Shown here: piece after piece, positions 54,740 to 64,000 of the stretch
Position numbering within the stretch: the first letter of the stretch is position 1
Layout: each line of letters starts with the position of its first letter
From: Quillaja saponaria
Taxonomy: Eukaryota; Streptophyta; Magnoliopsida; Fabales; Quillajaceae
NCBI GenBank assembly: GCA_029379385.1
Contig: CM055607.1
Coordinates: forward strand, 15,500,001 to 15,564,000
Length of the DNA: 64,000 bases
Direction of reading: 5' to 3'
Translations under genes and position numbers: made by a program
The notes under the pieces: generated by a model
What the model was told of the DNA's origin: nothing
Seen by the model: the letters and a program-made list of their open reading frames with translations, nothing else
The model's database searches: none

Positions 54740-54921
54740 CATTTAGGGATGGAATTGAAGCGGAAGGCCATTAGTGTCTCTCATAGTTATTCTCTTGGAG
54801 AGGCGGTGGGTATATCGTCTAGTCTTGTATTAGTTTTGGTATCCTTTTTTAGGGATTTCTGCAGGGATTGGGGACAATCGTTTAGTATTATTAGGAATAT
54901 ATTCAACATGGTATCATAACC
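54740..54921 (+). mobile_element. LTR end and primer site of a copia-type relic
   Basis: 54740-54908 ends in ...ttcaaca. It is followed by TGGTATCATAACC (54909-54921), a degenerate tRNA-Met primer site, and 'ggtttgaaattc', a pattern common after Ty1/copia LTRs. A short gag-like start ('MSTSEKIEIVNS') appears at 55223. The rest of the element was not found; the LINE starts close by. Confidence 0.55.
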
Positions 54922-55429
54922 GGTTTGAAATTCAAGCCTGATCTTGGCCCTATTTCCAAAAAAAAACCCTAATCTTCTCTTTTTTTTATCTAGCCGCCAC
55001 ATGAAGAAAAAGAAGAAAAAAAAAAAGGGCTTTGCCGCTAGCTATAATTAAACCCAGTTGTTTCTTTCATTCACGCCTCATTCCAGCGTGTCTCTCTATT
55101 ACTGCTTCGTTTCATTCTAGCGTGTTTCTCTATTGTTGCTACGTTTCATTCCAGCGTGTCTCTCTACTGCTGCGTTTCATTCCAGCAATACAATTATTAT
55201 TCATCGGGGGTACTGTTCATCAGTATGTCTACCTCTGAAAAAATTGAAATCGTCAATTCACTTGAAGTTTCACCATCTAAAGACAGTTCATCCCTTTTTC
55301 TTTTCAAGCCTATTTAGGGTTTGACGGCTCAAAGAGTTTGACAGCTCAACAGTACCTTCATGAACTTCCCGTTGTGCCAACGGTGCTCCTTCATGAACTT
55401 CCCGTTGTGCCAATGGATTGCATGCCACA

Positions 55430-56440
55430 GATGAAGAAGTTAAGGTAGTCGAATTGAGAAGGAAGATAATGATTAATCCAACTCTAGGGTCTCATTGTAA
55501 CTATTTGGGAAGCTTTGGATAGATAATCCCTTCAACTCTCAGGCTTTCATGAACATGATAAAGCTGGTTTAGAGGGCGAGGCATGGATTGGACATCAAGA
55601 AGGTGGAGAAAAATATGTTTATCTTTCATTTTTATTATTGGAAGGATAAGGAAAGGGTTCTACATAATGAACCATGGCATTTCAACAATAATTTCATGAT
55701 TTTGAAAGATAGTGGAGGTTAATGAACAACCATCAAAGGTAGTATTTTCTATGGTGCCTTTCTAAGTTCACTGTTATGAACTGCCCTTTCAATAGCTGAG
55801 GTGAGAAGAATGTGAATGTCATTAGTTGAGAGGGTTGGGAGTTTTATTGAGATAGATGGAGCTGATGATTTGAAGTGCAGCACCTATATCTGTTTTCGTG
55901 TACTTATGGATGTTCGAAAGTCGTTAAGGCATGGTACTCTAGTTAAATCCAAAAATGGCAAGAGCTTTTGGATTTATTTCAAATATGAAAAACTACTAAA
56001 CTTCTGTTATAAGTGTGGGAGAATGGGGCATATGATAAAGGACTGCAAAGTGGATATTGAGCATCTAAGTGTCAAAGATGAATTGTAGCCGTATGGTGCT
56101 TGGTTAAGGGCTCCTCCACAATGATTGGCCATGAATATACAGGTCGAAGAATAACCAAACTAGTTGCTCCCGAAACTACCATAGCTAATAATGATGAACG
56201 GTCGAAGCTGTTATTCAAATATGGAACTCCCATGCACTCGCATACACTAGAACACAACCCACCCACTGTTATGCTCGCTACCAATAATCATATATTATCC
56301 AATCATCACTCAATCATAAGCCAATATGAATCAGCTGAAATGGTTACTCATGTTTTAATGGGCATGAAATCCGTGGACCTCAACAACAAGCAAGATGTTT
56401 CAAATTCCAAAACGACCAATCAATCAACACAAAGTTAGCA
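55430..56440 (+). pseudogene. LINE ORF1 relic (DUF4283 plus CCHC knuckle)
   Basis: DUF4283-like blocks: 'KVVELRRK' near 55445, 'LGKLWIDNPFNSQAFMNMIK' type region near 55510-55560, and 'MFIFHFYYWKDKERVLHNEPWHFNNN' split over 55620-55690. The open stretch 55816-56088 contains the knuckle 'CYKCGRMGHMIKDC' (55998-56040), the nucleic-acid-binding motif of plant LINE ORF1 proteins. A hydrophilic Pro/Thr/Gln-rich tail follows. Confidence 0.85.
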
Positions 56441-56984
56441 GCTTTCAAAGCCTATTAACTCTGAAACGACAAACAACTTGTACCTTATGCTTTCTTACCT
56501 AGTTCCTTTAGTTGACATAATTCCTAATATGACTACTGGCCCAACTAAAACACATGGAGCCTAATCCATGGACAGCAACCCGAAAATAGTTGCAAACAGA
56601 AACCCTAGATACAGCCCAACTTACTTTAGTCTCAATCTCTTTCCACCCAGCCATGCCTAGCCTACCAACCTATCGGTTAAACCCATCACAATCCCAATCA
56701 ACTTTAACTACCCAAACTAAGCAAACCGTGTCCCAGCAAACCTTAACTAAATATATAAAAGACATTGCAACCCAACCATCCAAAACCTAAAAATGAATTA
56801 CGTGTTCTAGTCGACCAAAAGATAATAAGGTGGAAGGAATCCCTCATGGGAAACGTAAGGGGGAAAAGGACCTTATTTTTTTGAATGTGGCTGGAGCTTG
56901 TGCAGGGAAAAAACAAAAAGATGGTGTTAATCACTCTGTCAAGATTATACAAACATTGGAGATTGGAAGGCAGCCCCATCGACA

Positions 56985-57725
56985 GCCATGAAAATACTTT
57001 TGTGGGCTTGGGAACCCACATGCAATTAATGCTTTACACAAACTGTGTAGAATTGAAGCTTCCAACATATTATTTTTGTCTGAGACAAGGTTACGAAGTG
57101 CAGAAATGGACAGAATAAAGTTTAGATTGCAATTTCAATTTGGGTTTTGGGTGGATTGTTCTGGTAATGGTCTTGCAGGAGGGGTGGCATTACTTTAGGA
57201 TGATAGTTTGAATATCAGGTTGTTATCACAATCTTTGAATCATATTGATGTAGTCATACATGATGATCATGGTGTGGCAATTTGGAGATGCACTAGTGTC
57301 TATGGATGGCCTGATGAGGCTAGCAAATATTAAACTTTTGATTTGTTGCATAGACTCTTCTTATCAAATTCATTGTCCATGGTTATCTCTTGGGGACTTT
57401 AATGCTTTACTAAGCAATGAGCAAAAGTAGGGAGGTGCACCAAAACAAATCCAGAACTTACAAGATTTCAGGGAGACAATAGATTTCTAGGATTTGGGTT
57501 TCTCAGGTAACCTTTTCATATGGTCTAACAGAAGGGCTGATGAATTTAATGTTCAAGATATACTAGACCAGTTTTTTGCAACATCACAGTGGCTAAACCT
57601 TTTTCCAACAATTGCAGTTTGTCACCTAGTTCGTTACGTTAGCGATCATGCCTCAATCTCGTTGTCTACTAAACCTCCCAATATGGTTTATAAGGAGGAG
57701 CAAATGGTTCTATTTTGAAGCTATG
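56985..57725 (+). pseudogene. LINE endonuclease relic
   Basis: AP-endonuclease-like domain: 'MKILLWACGNPHA' near 56989 (normally MKILxWNCRG), 'FLSETRL' near 57073, 'GGVALL' near 57180 and 'VYGWPDE' near 57300. 'DQFFATSQWLNLFP' lies in the open stretch 57494-57718, and the terminal 'SDHASI' near 57640. Stops occur near 57200, 57330 and 57400. Confidence 0.8.
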
Positions 57726-58019
57726 TGGTTAAGAAATAAGAGTTGTGGTGAAGTTGTTACTAAGGCTTAGAAGGATTATAGGGGAAATGTAGCTGAAAGG
57801 ATTGTTGTTAGCTCCCAAGCTTTATTAACATGGGAAAAATCCGAATTTGGTAATGCTACAGGATTTGAAGAAGTTATAAAAGAACTTGGCTAGACTTTAA
57901 AAAGGACCTCAAACGGTGTCAAAAATTGTGCAGCAAAAGCAGTTATCACGTGATATTACTGAATTACTCCACAAAGATGAGCTAATGTGGAGGCAACGAT
58001 CCAAGGCAATTTGGCTAAA

Positions 58020-59911
58020 AGAGGGTAACAAGAACAAAGGTTTCTTTCACAAAAAGGCATCCCAATAAAAAATGTGTAATTCAATTTCTAGTATTCAAGA
58101 TAATGCAGGAATGACTTATAGTAAGTAGGAGGACATCACTAGTGTTATCAAAGAGTACTTCATGCAACTTTTTATATCCTACCCTCTTATTGATGTGGAT
58201 AAGGTCACAAACACTATATTTGGTGGAGTGACACCCGAGATGAATGACCAGCTCACAAAGGTTTCACTAAGGGGGAAGTTGGCTTTGCCATCCATCAAAT
58301 ACATCCTCAAAAAGCTCCTAAGCCAGATGGTATGCTAGCTCTTTTTTATCAAACTTTTAGGAGGGATATTGGGGATGATGTTGTCCAATTAGTTTTGAGT
58401 GTTCTAAACAATGGTGTGAGTCCTGCTTCCATTAATCATACTTTTTTTGCACTGATTCCGAAAGCGAAAAAACCCTAGTATGCAAAAGATTTTCGCCTTA
58501 TTAGCTTGTGTAATGTTCTTTTCAAAATTATCACGAAGACAATTTCTAATAGGCTTAAAATAATTCTCCCGAGAGTTATTTCCAAAAATTAGAGTGCTTT
58601 TGTTCCGAGGCATCTCAGTATGGATAATGCCTTAGTTGCTTTTGAAGTTTTTCACTATATGAAAAAGAAGACAAAGGGATAAAAAAAGGTATATGGCTCT
58701 AAAGCTAAACAAGGCGAAAGCATATAATAGAGTTGAATGGCAATTTTTGCATGCTACTATGCTTAAGATGGGTTTTGACACAAGACAGGTGAATCTTATT
58801 ATGAGGTGTGTGACCACTATGACATATGCTCTGCTTACTAATGGTGAGCCTAGTGATATTTTTATGCCAAGTAGAGGTCTTCGACAAGGAGATCCACTTT
58901 CACCCTATCTTTTTTGTTGATAGCTAAAGTTTTTTTAGGGCTTATTCAGAAAGCAAAACTAGCAGGATCTATTTGTTAGGGTTGGAATTCGAATCAAATA
59001 GCTTCGAATATTTGAATTTAACTTCGAATTCGAAAAACTGAAATTCGAGTCCAAATTCGAATTTAATTTCAAATATTGAATTCAAATTCAGAAAAAAAAA
59101 AAAATTATCAAATTTGAACTTAAATTCAAATTTGAATTTTTTTAAGGTATTTTGGTAATAATTTTTTTTAAATAGCTTTTTTTTTAATTTAATTTTTTTA
59201 ATAAAAAGTACATTATTTTGAATAATTCAAATTCAAATCCAAATATGAAATCGAATTTTTTTTTAATATCAAATTGAATAATACATTATTCGTATTCGAA
59301 TTTAATTTGAATAGCATTGAATTCAAAATTTTTAATTTGAACTCGAATCCGGATTCCAATAATCCAGTTCGAATTCCACCTCTACTATTTGTGGTATAAA
59401 AGTGGCTTCCCAAGCTCCTTCGATCAACCATTTATTTTTTGTTGATGATAGTCTTTTGTTTGCTAAAGCAAACTACAAAGCTGACCTTGAAATCAAGGAG
59501 ATCCTGAAACTTTATGAATGTGCTTCGGGGCAAATGATTAATCTTAAGAAGTCTAAACTTTCTTTTAGCCTAAATTTGGTTAACACTTTGAAGACAAATG
59601 TCCAAGTTTGGATAGGGATAAAGGCTGTTGAAAGTCACTTAAAGTACTTGGGATTACCTATAATTGTTGGAAAGTCCAAGAAGCATATGTTTGAAGGAGT
59701 AAAAGATCATCTATGGATGAAAGTGAAAGGGTGGAAGGAGAATGCTTTATCAAAGGCAGGTAAGGAAGTTCTTATTAAATCTATGGTCCAGTCCATCCCT
59801 ACATATGTCATATCTTGTTTTAAGCTACTTACAAGTTTTCTCTCTCATATCACTTCACTTGTAAGTAACTTTTGGTGGGGTAGGAAAGATAGTGAAAAGA
59901 AGTTTCATTAG
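58020..59911 (+). pseudogene. LINE reverse transcriptase relic, split by a MITE
   Basis: RT blocks before the MITE: 'HPQKAPKPDGM'-like near 58305, 'LIPKAKKP'-like near 58450, 'DFRLISLCNVLFKIITK' near 58487-58535, 'MALKLNKAKAYNRVEW' at 58693, 'SRGLRQGDPLSPYLF' at 58870-58917. After the MITE, 59402-59911 carries 'INHLFFVDDSLLFAKA' (the catalytic x-x-D-D) and 'LKYLGLPIIVGKSK', 'WKENALSKAGKEVLIKS'. The frame resumes cleanly when the MITE and one duplication are ignored. Confidence 0.88.
58977..59384. mobile_element. hAT-type MITE (408 bp) in the LINE reverse transcriptase
   Basis: Ends tagggttggaattcgaa and, on the complement, tagaggtggaattcgaa, flanked by a perfect 8-bp duplication, ctatttgt, at 58969-58976 and 59385-59392. 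The interior is almost entirely built of 'attcgaat', 'aaattcaaat' and A/T runs, without coding capacity. Confidence 0.93.
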
Positions 59912-60479
59912 CTTAAATGGAAGTATCTTTGTTTGCCAAAAAAGAAAGGAAGATTGGGATTCTGAAATTTTAATTGTTTCAATTTAGCAATGTTGGCAAA
60001 ACAAGCATGGATGGTGTATACGGAATCAGATTCTTTGTTTGCTAGGGTTTTCCAAGCAAGATAATATCCTAGGAAGAACATTTTACATACAACCCTAGGT
60101 TATCAGCCAAGCTACACTTAGAGGAGCATCCATGAAGCACTATAGGTAATATATAAAAGGAATAGATTGCTGATTAGGAATAGGAAAAATTTACGAATTT
60201 GGCAAGACAAATGGCTACCAGAACATAATGGTTTTAAGTCGTGGTCTCCTCCTAGCCTACTGTCTCCAAATGCCATGGTGGGTGAGTTGATTGGTCATGA
60301 TTTACACGTTTAGAAGGCTTCTCTGATTGACTAGATATTCATGCCATTCAAAGTAGTACAAATAAAAAATATTCCAATCCGTAGGGGCTCATAGGATCAT
60401 TGCCTTATTTAGTATGCAACAAAAGATGGAATATTCACTGTCAAGAGTGCACATCATATGCTTTTAATATATCAGATTG

Positions 60480-61420
60480 GATAACATAGTTCTAGAGAAT
60501 CAGCAAGGAATTCGGTGTGGGGACAAATATGGGTACTAAGGGTGCAACCTAAAATTAAACACTTCCTATGAAGCATAATGCAAGATGTTGCACCAATCCA
60601 AGACAATTTAGCACGAAGAGGAATACAAAGGTGTACAAATTGTACTGGGTGTGGAGAATGGGAGACTTGTTTTCATGCACTGGTAACACGTCCCACGACA
60701 AAGCAGGTATGAAGGCAGGTACCCTTTATTATCCTGAAGTATTTTGATGATACTGTACACCTTATACTATGGCTGTTTCAACGATGGGAAAAGGGGAAGC
60801 TTGAAATGTTTGCAACAATATTGTGGAGTATTTGGAAAGTTTTTTACTTACTAGTGTTTAAGAGGAAAACATCATACCTAGTAGCCATTGCCCACCAAAG
60901 TATATTGCTCTTTGAGGATTATAAGAGAGTAAACAGCTATAATGAAAACCTAGACTCAAGGCAGAATGAAGTTAGATGGATAGCCCCACCAACTGATGCT
61001 TTTAAATTGAATGTGGACACCTGCTTTATTGGGTGATGAAGCATCAGGATTTGGAGCTGTTATTTGAGATACAAATGGACAAACCATATGTACGGTAACT
61101 TGGAATGAAGCACATCTATTCGAACCACATATAGCTGAGACACTGACTTTATACAAGGGACTAGAGTTTGCAAGAGATCTAGGCTTATAGGCTGTAATAA
61201 CTGAAATAGTTTGCCTAGGTGTTGTTTGATGCTCTCAAGGCACCACGAGTTCAAAGTAGCTACTTTGGAGGATTGATTTAAGACTGCTAGGATTTGATTG
61301 GAAGTTTTTGTAAGCTAGACTTATCCCGAAGAGATGGAAACAAGGTGGCTTATTATTTAGCACGTAGCTCATTTTTTATTCATATTAACTGCATTTGGAT
61401 GGAGGATGTTCCATTTGATA
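60480..61420 (+). pseudogene. LINE zf-RVT and RNase H relics
   Basis: zf-RVT-like finger at 60510-60690 ('VWGQIWVLRVQPKIKHFL', 'RRGIQRCTNCTGCGEWETCFHAL'). Then an RNase H type region starts 'FKLNVDTCF' near 61000 and runs to 'RRDGNKVAYYLARSSF' near 61330-61370. Both occur in the usual order at the end of plant LINE ORF2. Stops are present. Confidence 0.8.
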
Positions 61421-61498
61421 TTCTAAATCTTGTAATACAAGATTCTCCTAGATTTATAAAATCTATCTTTCTCAAAAAAAAAAAAAAAAAAAAAAAAA

Positions 61499-61693
61499 GG
61501 CGATGGAATTCGAACAAGATTATTCGAGTTCAAATTCGAATCCAAATATTTAATCATTCGATTCAATATTAGAAAATAATTCAATATAATTTTCGAATTC
61601 GAAAAAGAAAAATTTAATAAAAAATTTTTTCTTTATTTTTATTTTTATTTTTACTAAAATACCCTAAAAATTCGAATTTGATTTCTAACCCTA
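61499..61693. mobile_element. Second copy of the 'gaattcgaa' MITE family, abutting the LINE tail
   Basis: Starts ggcgatggaattcgaac directly after the LINE poly(A) and ends ...tttctaaccctA. It has the same 'attcgaat' composition as the MITE at 58977-59384. Its right end is near-complementary to that element's left terminus with a short insertion. No duplication was recognised. Confidence 0.6.
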
Positions 61694-61850
61694 AATAAAT
61701 TCATAAAATATAGTTTTCACTTTGTCAAACTCATCCAATATACATGCCCTTTTTGATGAATCATATAGTCTTATGTTTCATTGACTAATAAGGTTATCAA
61801 ATGAATTGTAATTACAATTGAAACGATCGAAAAGGATAAATGAGTTAATA

Positions 61851-61942
61851 TAATGGAGTGAAGTCGTAACAAGGTAGTAAAACAGGAAGGTGCGGCTGAA
61901 TCACCTCCTCCTTTTTAGGGAGGGCTAATGCTTATTGGGCGG
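61851..61942 (+). pseudogene. Nuclear copy of plastid 16S rRNA 3' end (NUPT)
   Basis: 'ggagtgaagtcgtaacaagg', then 'ggaaggtgcggctg.atcacctcct', reproduces the 3' end of plastid rrn16 including the anti-Shine-Dalgarno CACCTCCT. It continues into the start of the downstream spacer ('agggag.gctaatgctt.ttggg'). The segment 'tagtaaaacagg' replaces the usual tagccgtactgg, and other changes show decay. The mitochondrial version lacks this end. It is isolated, so not a functional rRNA. Confidence 0.88.
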
Positions 61943-62299
61943 CAGTTTAACCAGTCAATTCAATCTAACTTTTAAAACACTGCTCTGAATTGCTTTCAAG
62001 CCTTTTGTAATTCCTTCTTGCATTCCTTTTGCCTTTCCTTCATTCTCAAGTGGTTGAGTTTTACACCATGTAATAGTTAACTCAAGTGCTAGTTTTGTTT
62101 GGTGGGTAGTGGGTTTGGATAGATTCAAAAGTTTGATTATGGTGTCAAACATGTTTTCTCAATTTATTGAGTTTGCAGTTATGATTTTGTTTGGTTGGTA
62201 CCGGGTTTAGGTAGGATCAAATCTTCAAATATTGTCAACTTATTTTTTTAGATTCATCAAGGTAGAGATGATGAGATTCTTTAACAGTTTATCTATATA
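61943..62299. other. Intergenic, nothing recognised
   Basis: AT-rich, no supported gene or repeat. A 'tttgttTGGTgGGTagTGGGTTTGG' type phrase recurs loosely at 62095 and 62188. Confidence 0.4.
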
Positions 62300-62535
62300 G
62301 TATATTATAGTTCATAATTAATGGCTTGGGATTTATGCTTTATTTTGTGTATATATATTATTATTGTACTTAATCTTATATCAGGCTAGATTCATTATGC
62401 TAGGTCAACCTGTATAGTTTATATAAATAGTCTTCTACTTTGTATATTTTCATGTAAAACAATACAACTTTATTGAAATATGTTAACTTTCACATTGCAA
62501 TTGTGAAACTTTAACATAATATATAACAATATGGT
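62300..62535 (+). mobile_element. Short LTR relic with primer site
   Basis: Contains a TATA-like 'tatataaatagtcttcta' near 62420 and ends ...ataacaata, followed by TGGTATTAGACC (from 62532), close to the tRNA-Met primer complement TGGTATCAGAGC. No internal domains follow. The start is not defined. Confidence 0.45.
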
Positions 62536-62948
62536 ATTAGACCACATTATACAATCACATCATTACAAAATGAAAATCTTAATATTTAAAAATTGAGAAA
62601 ATTGTTAAAAATTTTCATAATACATCCATAGATTCCTGAAGATTTGCTGGTGATGTGATTATAGTGGGCAAGATTAAATTTAAACTTTACTTAATATTAG
62701 GCTTTGTTAATGTGAGAAGGTGACTTTTCAAATAAATTATAAGGACGAGTTCATCATTATCATCAAAATAAATTGCCTTATTTATAGGTTTCAATCTCAC
62801 TCAAATTCCTATTTTACCCTTATATTCAAAAGGGGTCCGTAACAGTAGACAAGGAACATCACAAGTTGCGAGATTGGGGCCCCCGATTTTATCAAAACGA
62901 CATTTGGAAACTCGGTAAAAACTGAAACAACGTTCATATTCTTCTTTT

Positions 62949-62954
62949 TGGGCT
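62949..62954 (+). promoter_or_regulatory. Site II-like element TGGGCT
   Basis: TGGGCT about 215 bases upstream of the RPL24 ATG. TGGGCY (site II) elements are common in plant ribosomal protein promoters. Confidence 0.35.
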
Positions 62955-63116
62955 AAATCAGGGAAGCCACAACTAGTTCATCATATTCTTTTTGTTTAGG
63001 CCGAAAGAAATCCAGTGGTACTTTCGTGGTTTTCTAATAATACAAGGGCTATTTATTGATTCTCGGGGTTATACTTTATACAAATCGCTACTCGCTAGCG
63101 TTGGGTATTTGGTTTT

Positions 63117-63124
63117 TAGGGTTT
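63117..63124 (-). promoter_or_regulatory. Telo-box (AAACCCTA)
   Basis: TAGGGTTT on the + strand (AAACCCTA on the complement), 40 bases before the ATG. Telo-boxes near the transcription start are a recurring feature of plant ribosomal protein and translation genes, often together with site II elements. Confidence 0.55.
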
Positions 63125-63163
63125 ACACAAGGAAGGAGCAGCTGAGCAAAAACCGCGGCAGCC

Positions 63164-63174
63164 ATGGTTCTCAA
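63164..63174 (+). CDS. RPL24: Probable ribosomal protein L24 (eL24), first exon only
   Basis: ATGGTTCTCAA followed by a GT donor (gtgtgtatc) at 63175. The start encodes Met-Val-Leu-Lys with the Lys codon split by the intron. Plant cytosolic L24 of the 60S subunit begins Met-Val-Leu-Lys, and from memory its first intron falls here. Support: a leader ending 'ccgcggcagccATGG' with strong start context, a telo-box 40 bases upstream, a site II motif, and the adjacent SRPK gene, which neighbours an L24 gene in Arabidopsis. The second exon is not in the window: 63175-64000 shows only AT-rich intron-like sequence. Eleven coding bases alone cannot prove identity. Confidence 0.55.
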
Positions 63175-64000
63175 GTGTGTATCTCTTCTTTTTCACTATC
63201 CCTCCATCCCTTGTTATCTCCCTCTTTGTACGTACGTTGTTCTGTGTATATCTTCCTAAATCAGGATCTGTAAGCTTTTGTTTTTCTCATTCTTACATAT
63301 TGCGTAAGAAGATTAGGGTATTTGGATTTTGAAATGAACTTTCTGTGGTTGCATATCTAGTTTAACTAAGCATGTGAAACCTTTCTCGGTTTGGGTCATG
63401 GGTATAAACCATTTACTACTGAAGAATTGATGGATTTGAAATCAGTGATTTTTAAATACATTTTTTTTGCTATTTTTCTTGATGGGTTTTCTGCCTTTGG
63501 ATGTTTGGATGTTGGTACGTTGTTGTTTACAAATTTGCAACTGCTGCCTTTTCATTGATTAGAGTGAAACTGGGATACCAAGCAATAAGCATTTATATAT
63601 TGTCTGGACAAGAACTAATTAAAATGAATGGCTTTGAAATAGCTGAATATTGTTATTTTATTATGATAATTTAGATTACAGTGCACCAAAATAATTAGTA
63701 AAATATTCCCTGTTGAAATTATTATGTTTAGGATGTGTTTGACATTAGGAAACTGAACTAGAATTGAATGCTTGCTAACACAATTAAGTTGAGTTCTGGG
63801 GCTTTTGGAATTCAACAATGATGTTGCAGTTTGAACCCGAAGTTAATAAATTTTAAGAAACTAAGCTGCAGATTATATTGCACAGGCTATGAATATTAAT
63901 TAATTTGTTTTTATTTCTGATCTCTATTAGAAATATCTTTATTTTGTTTGTGCCTGCTGCTGACTAATGGCCTACCAGTGGGATATTCCCTTTGAAAATT
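63175..64000 (+). other. Probable first intron of the RPL24 gene (incomplete)
   Basis: T-rich sequence after the donor without a recognisable L24 exon. It runs off the window. Short open frames here (for example 63615-63818 on the - strand) have no family resemblance. Confidence 0.45.

Larger units (their letters stand above)
55330..61498 (+). mobile_element. L1-type LINE (non-LTR retrotransposon), dead
   Basis: Order on the + strand: ORF1 with a DUF4283-like region and CCHC knuckle, then ORF2 with AP-endonuclease, reverse transcriptase, zf-RVT-type finger and RNase H. A 25-A tail ends it at 61474-61498. Stops and shifts occur throughout. RT is interrupted by a hAT-type MITE (58977-59384). 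The 5' boundary is approximate: the sequence is recognisable from about 55430, and a 33-bp duplication lies at 55355-55415. Confidence 0.9.

Noticed and set aside
61851..61942. Functional rRNA gene
   Set aside because: Only the last ~70 bases of a 16S-type rRNA are present, with changes, and there is no neighbouring tRNA or 23S gene.

Overview
The window is nuclear DNA of a flowering plant, most likely a eudicot. It is AT-rich, the genes are split by GT-AG introns, and the space between them is filled with plant-type transposable elements. Three host loci are visible. (1) A TauE/SafE-type membrane protein gene lies on the + strand, with 12 exons at 17118-20522 and 470 predicted residues. (2) An SR-protein-specific kinase (SRPK) gene lies on the - strand, with 4 exons at 48453-54333 and 557 predicted residues. 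(3) The first 11 coding bases of a probable ribosomal protein L24 gene on the + strand start at 63164 and run off the right edge.

Layout. 1-2290: degenerate AT-rich repeats and a MuDR/MULE transposase relic. 2330-12800: a Ty1/copia relic split at 4658 by a complete but dead Ty3/gypsy chromovirus-type element (4659-12435, 5-bp target duplication ctcgt). 12801-17117: AT-rich intergenic DNA and the TauE/SafE promoter. 17118-20522: the TauE/SafE gene. 22017-46090: remains of a Tat-lineage Ty3/gypsy element, into which a 12.8-kb CACTA (En/Spm) transposon inserted at 22326-35131 (13-bp perfect terminal inverted repeats, 3-bp duplication tga). A hAT-type MITE also sits inside it (36674-37223), and an LTR-like 1.2-kb insertion lies near its right end (44813-46014). 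48453-54333: the SRPK gene, whose 3.7-kb second intron carries another hAT-type element (49742-50665). 54740-61693: a copia LTR/primer-site relic and a dead L1-type LINE with a 25-A tail, itself carrying a hAT-type MITE (58977-59384). 61851-61942: a nuclear copy of the 3' end of plastid 16S rRNA. 62300-62535: another LTR/primer-site relic. 62949-63174: promoter and first exon of the putative RPL24 gene.

The host genes appear functionally independent: a membrane carrier-like protein, a splicing-factor kinase and a ribosomal protein. From memory, the SRPK-RPL24 adjacency matches an Arabidopsis neighbour pair (At3g53030/At3g53020), which would make this conserved microsynteny. All mobile elements show stops or frameshifts, and I see no intact autonomous element. 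I found no new biological system. The main value of the window is a well-resolved nest of insertions, several with exact target-site duplications that fix their order.
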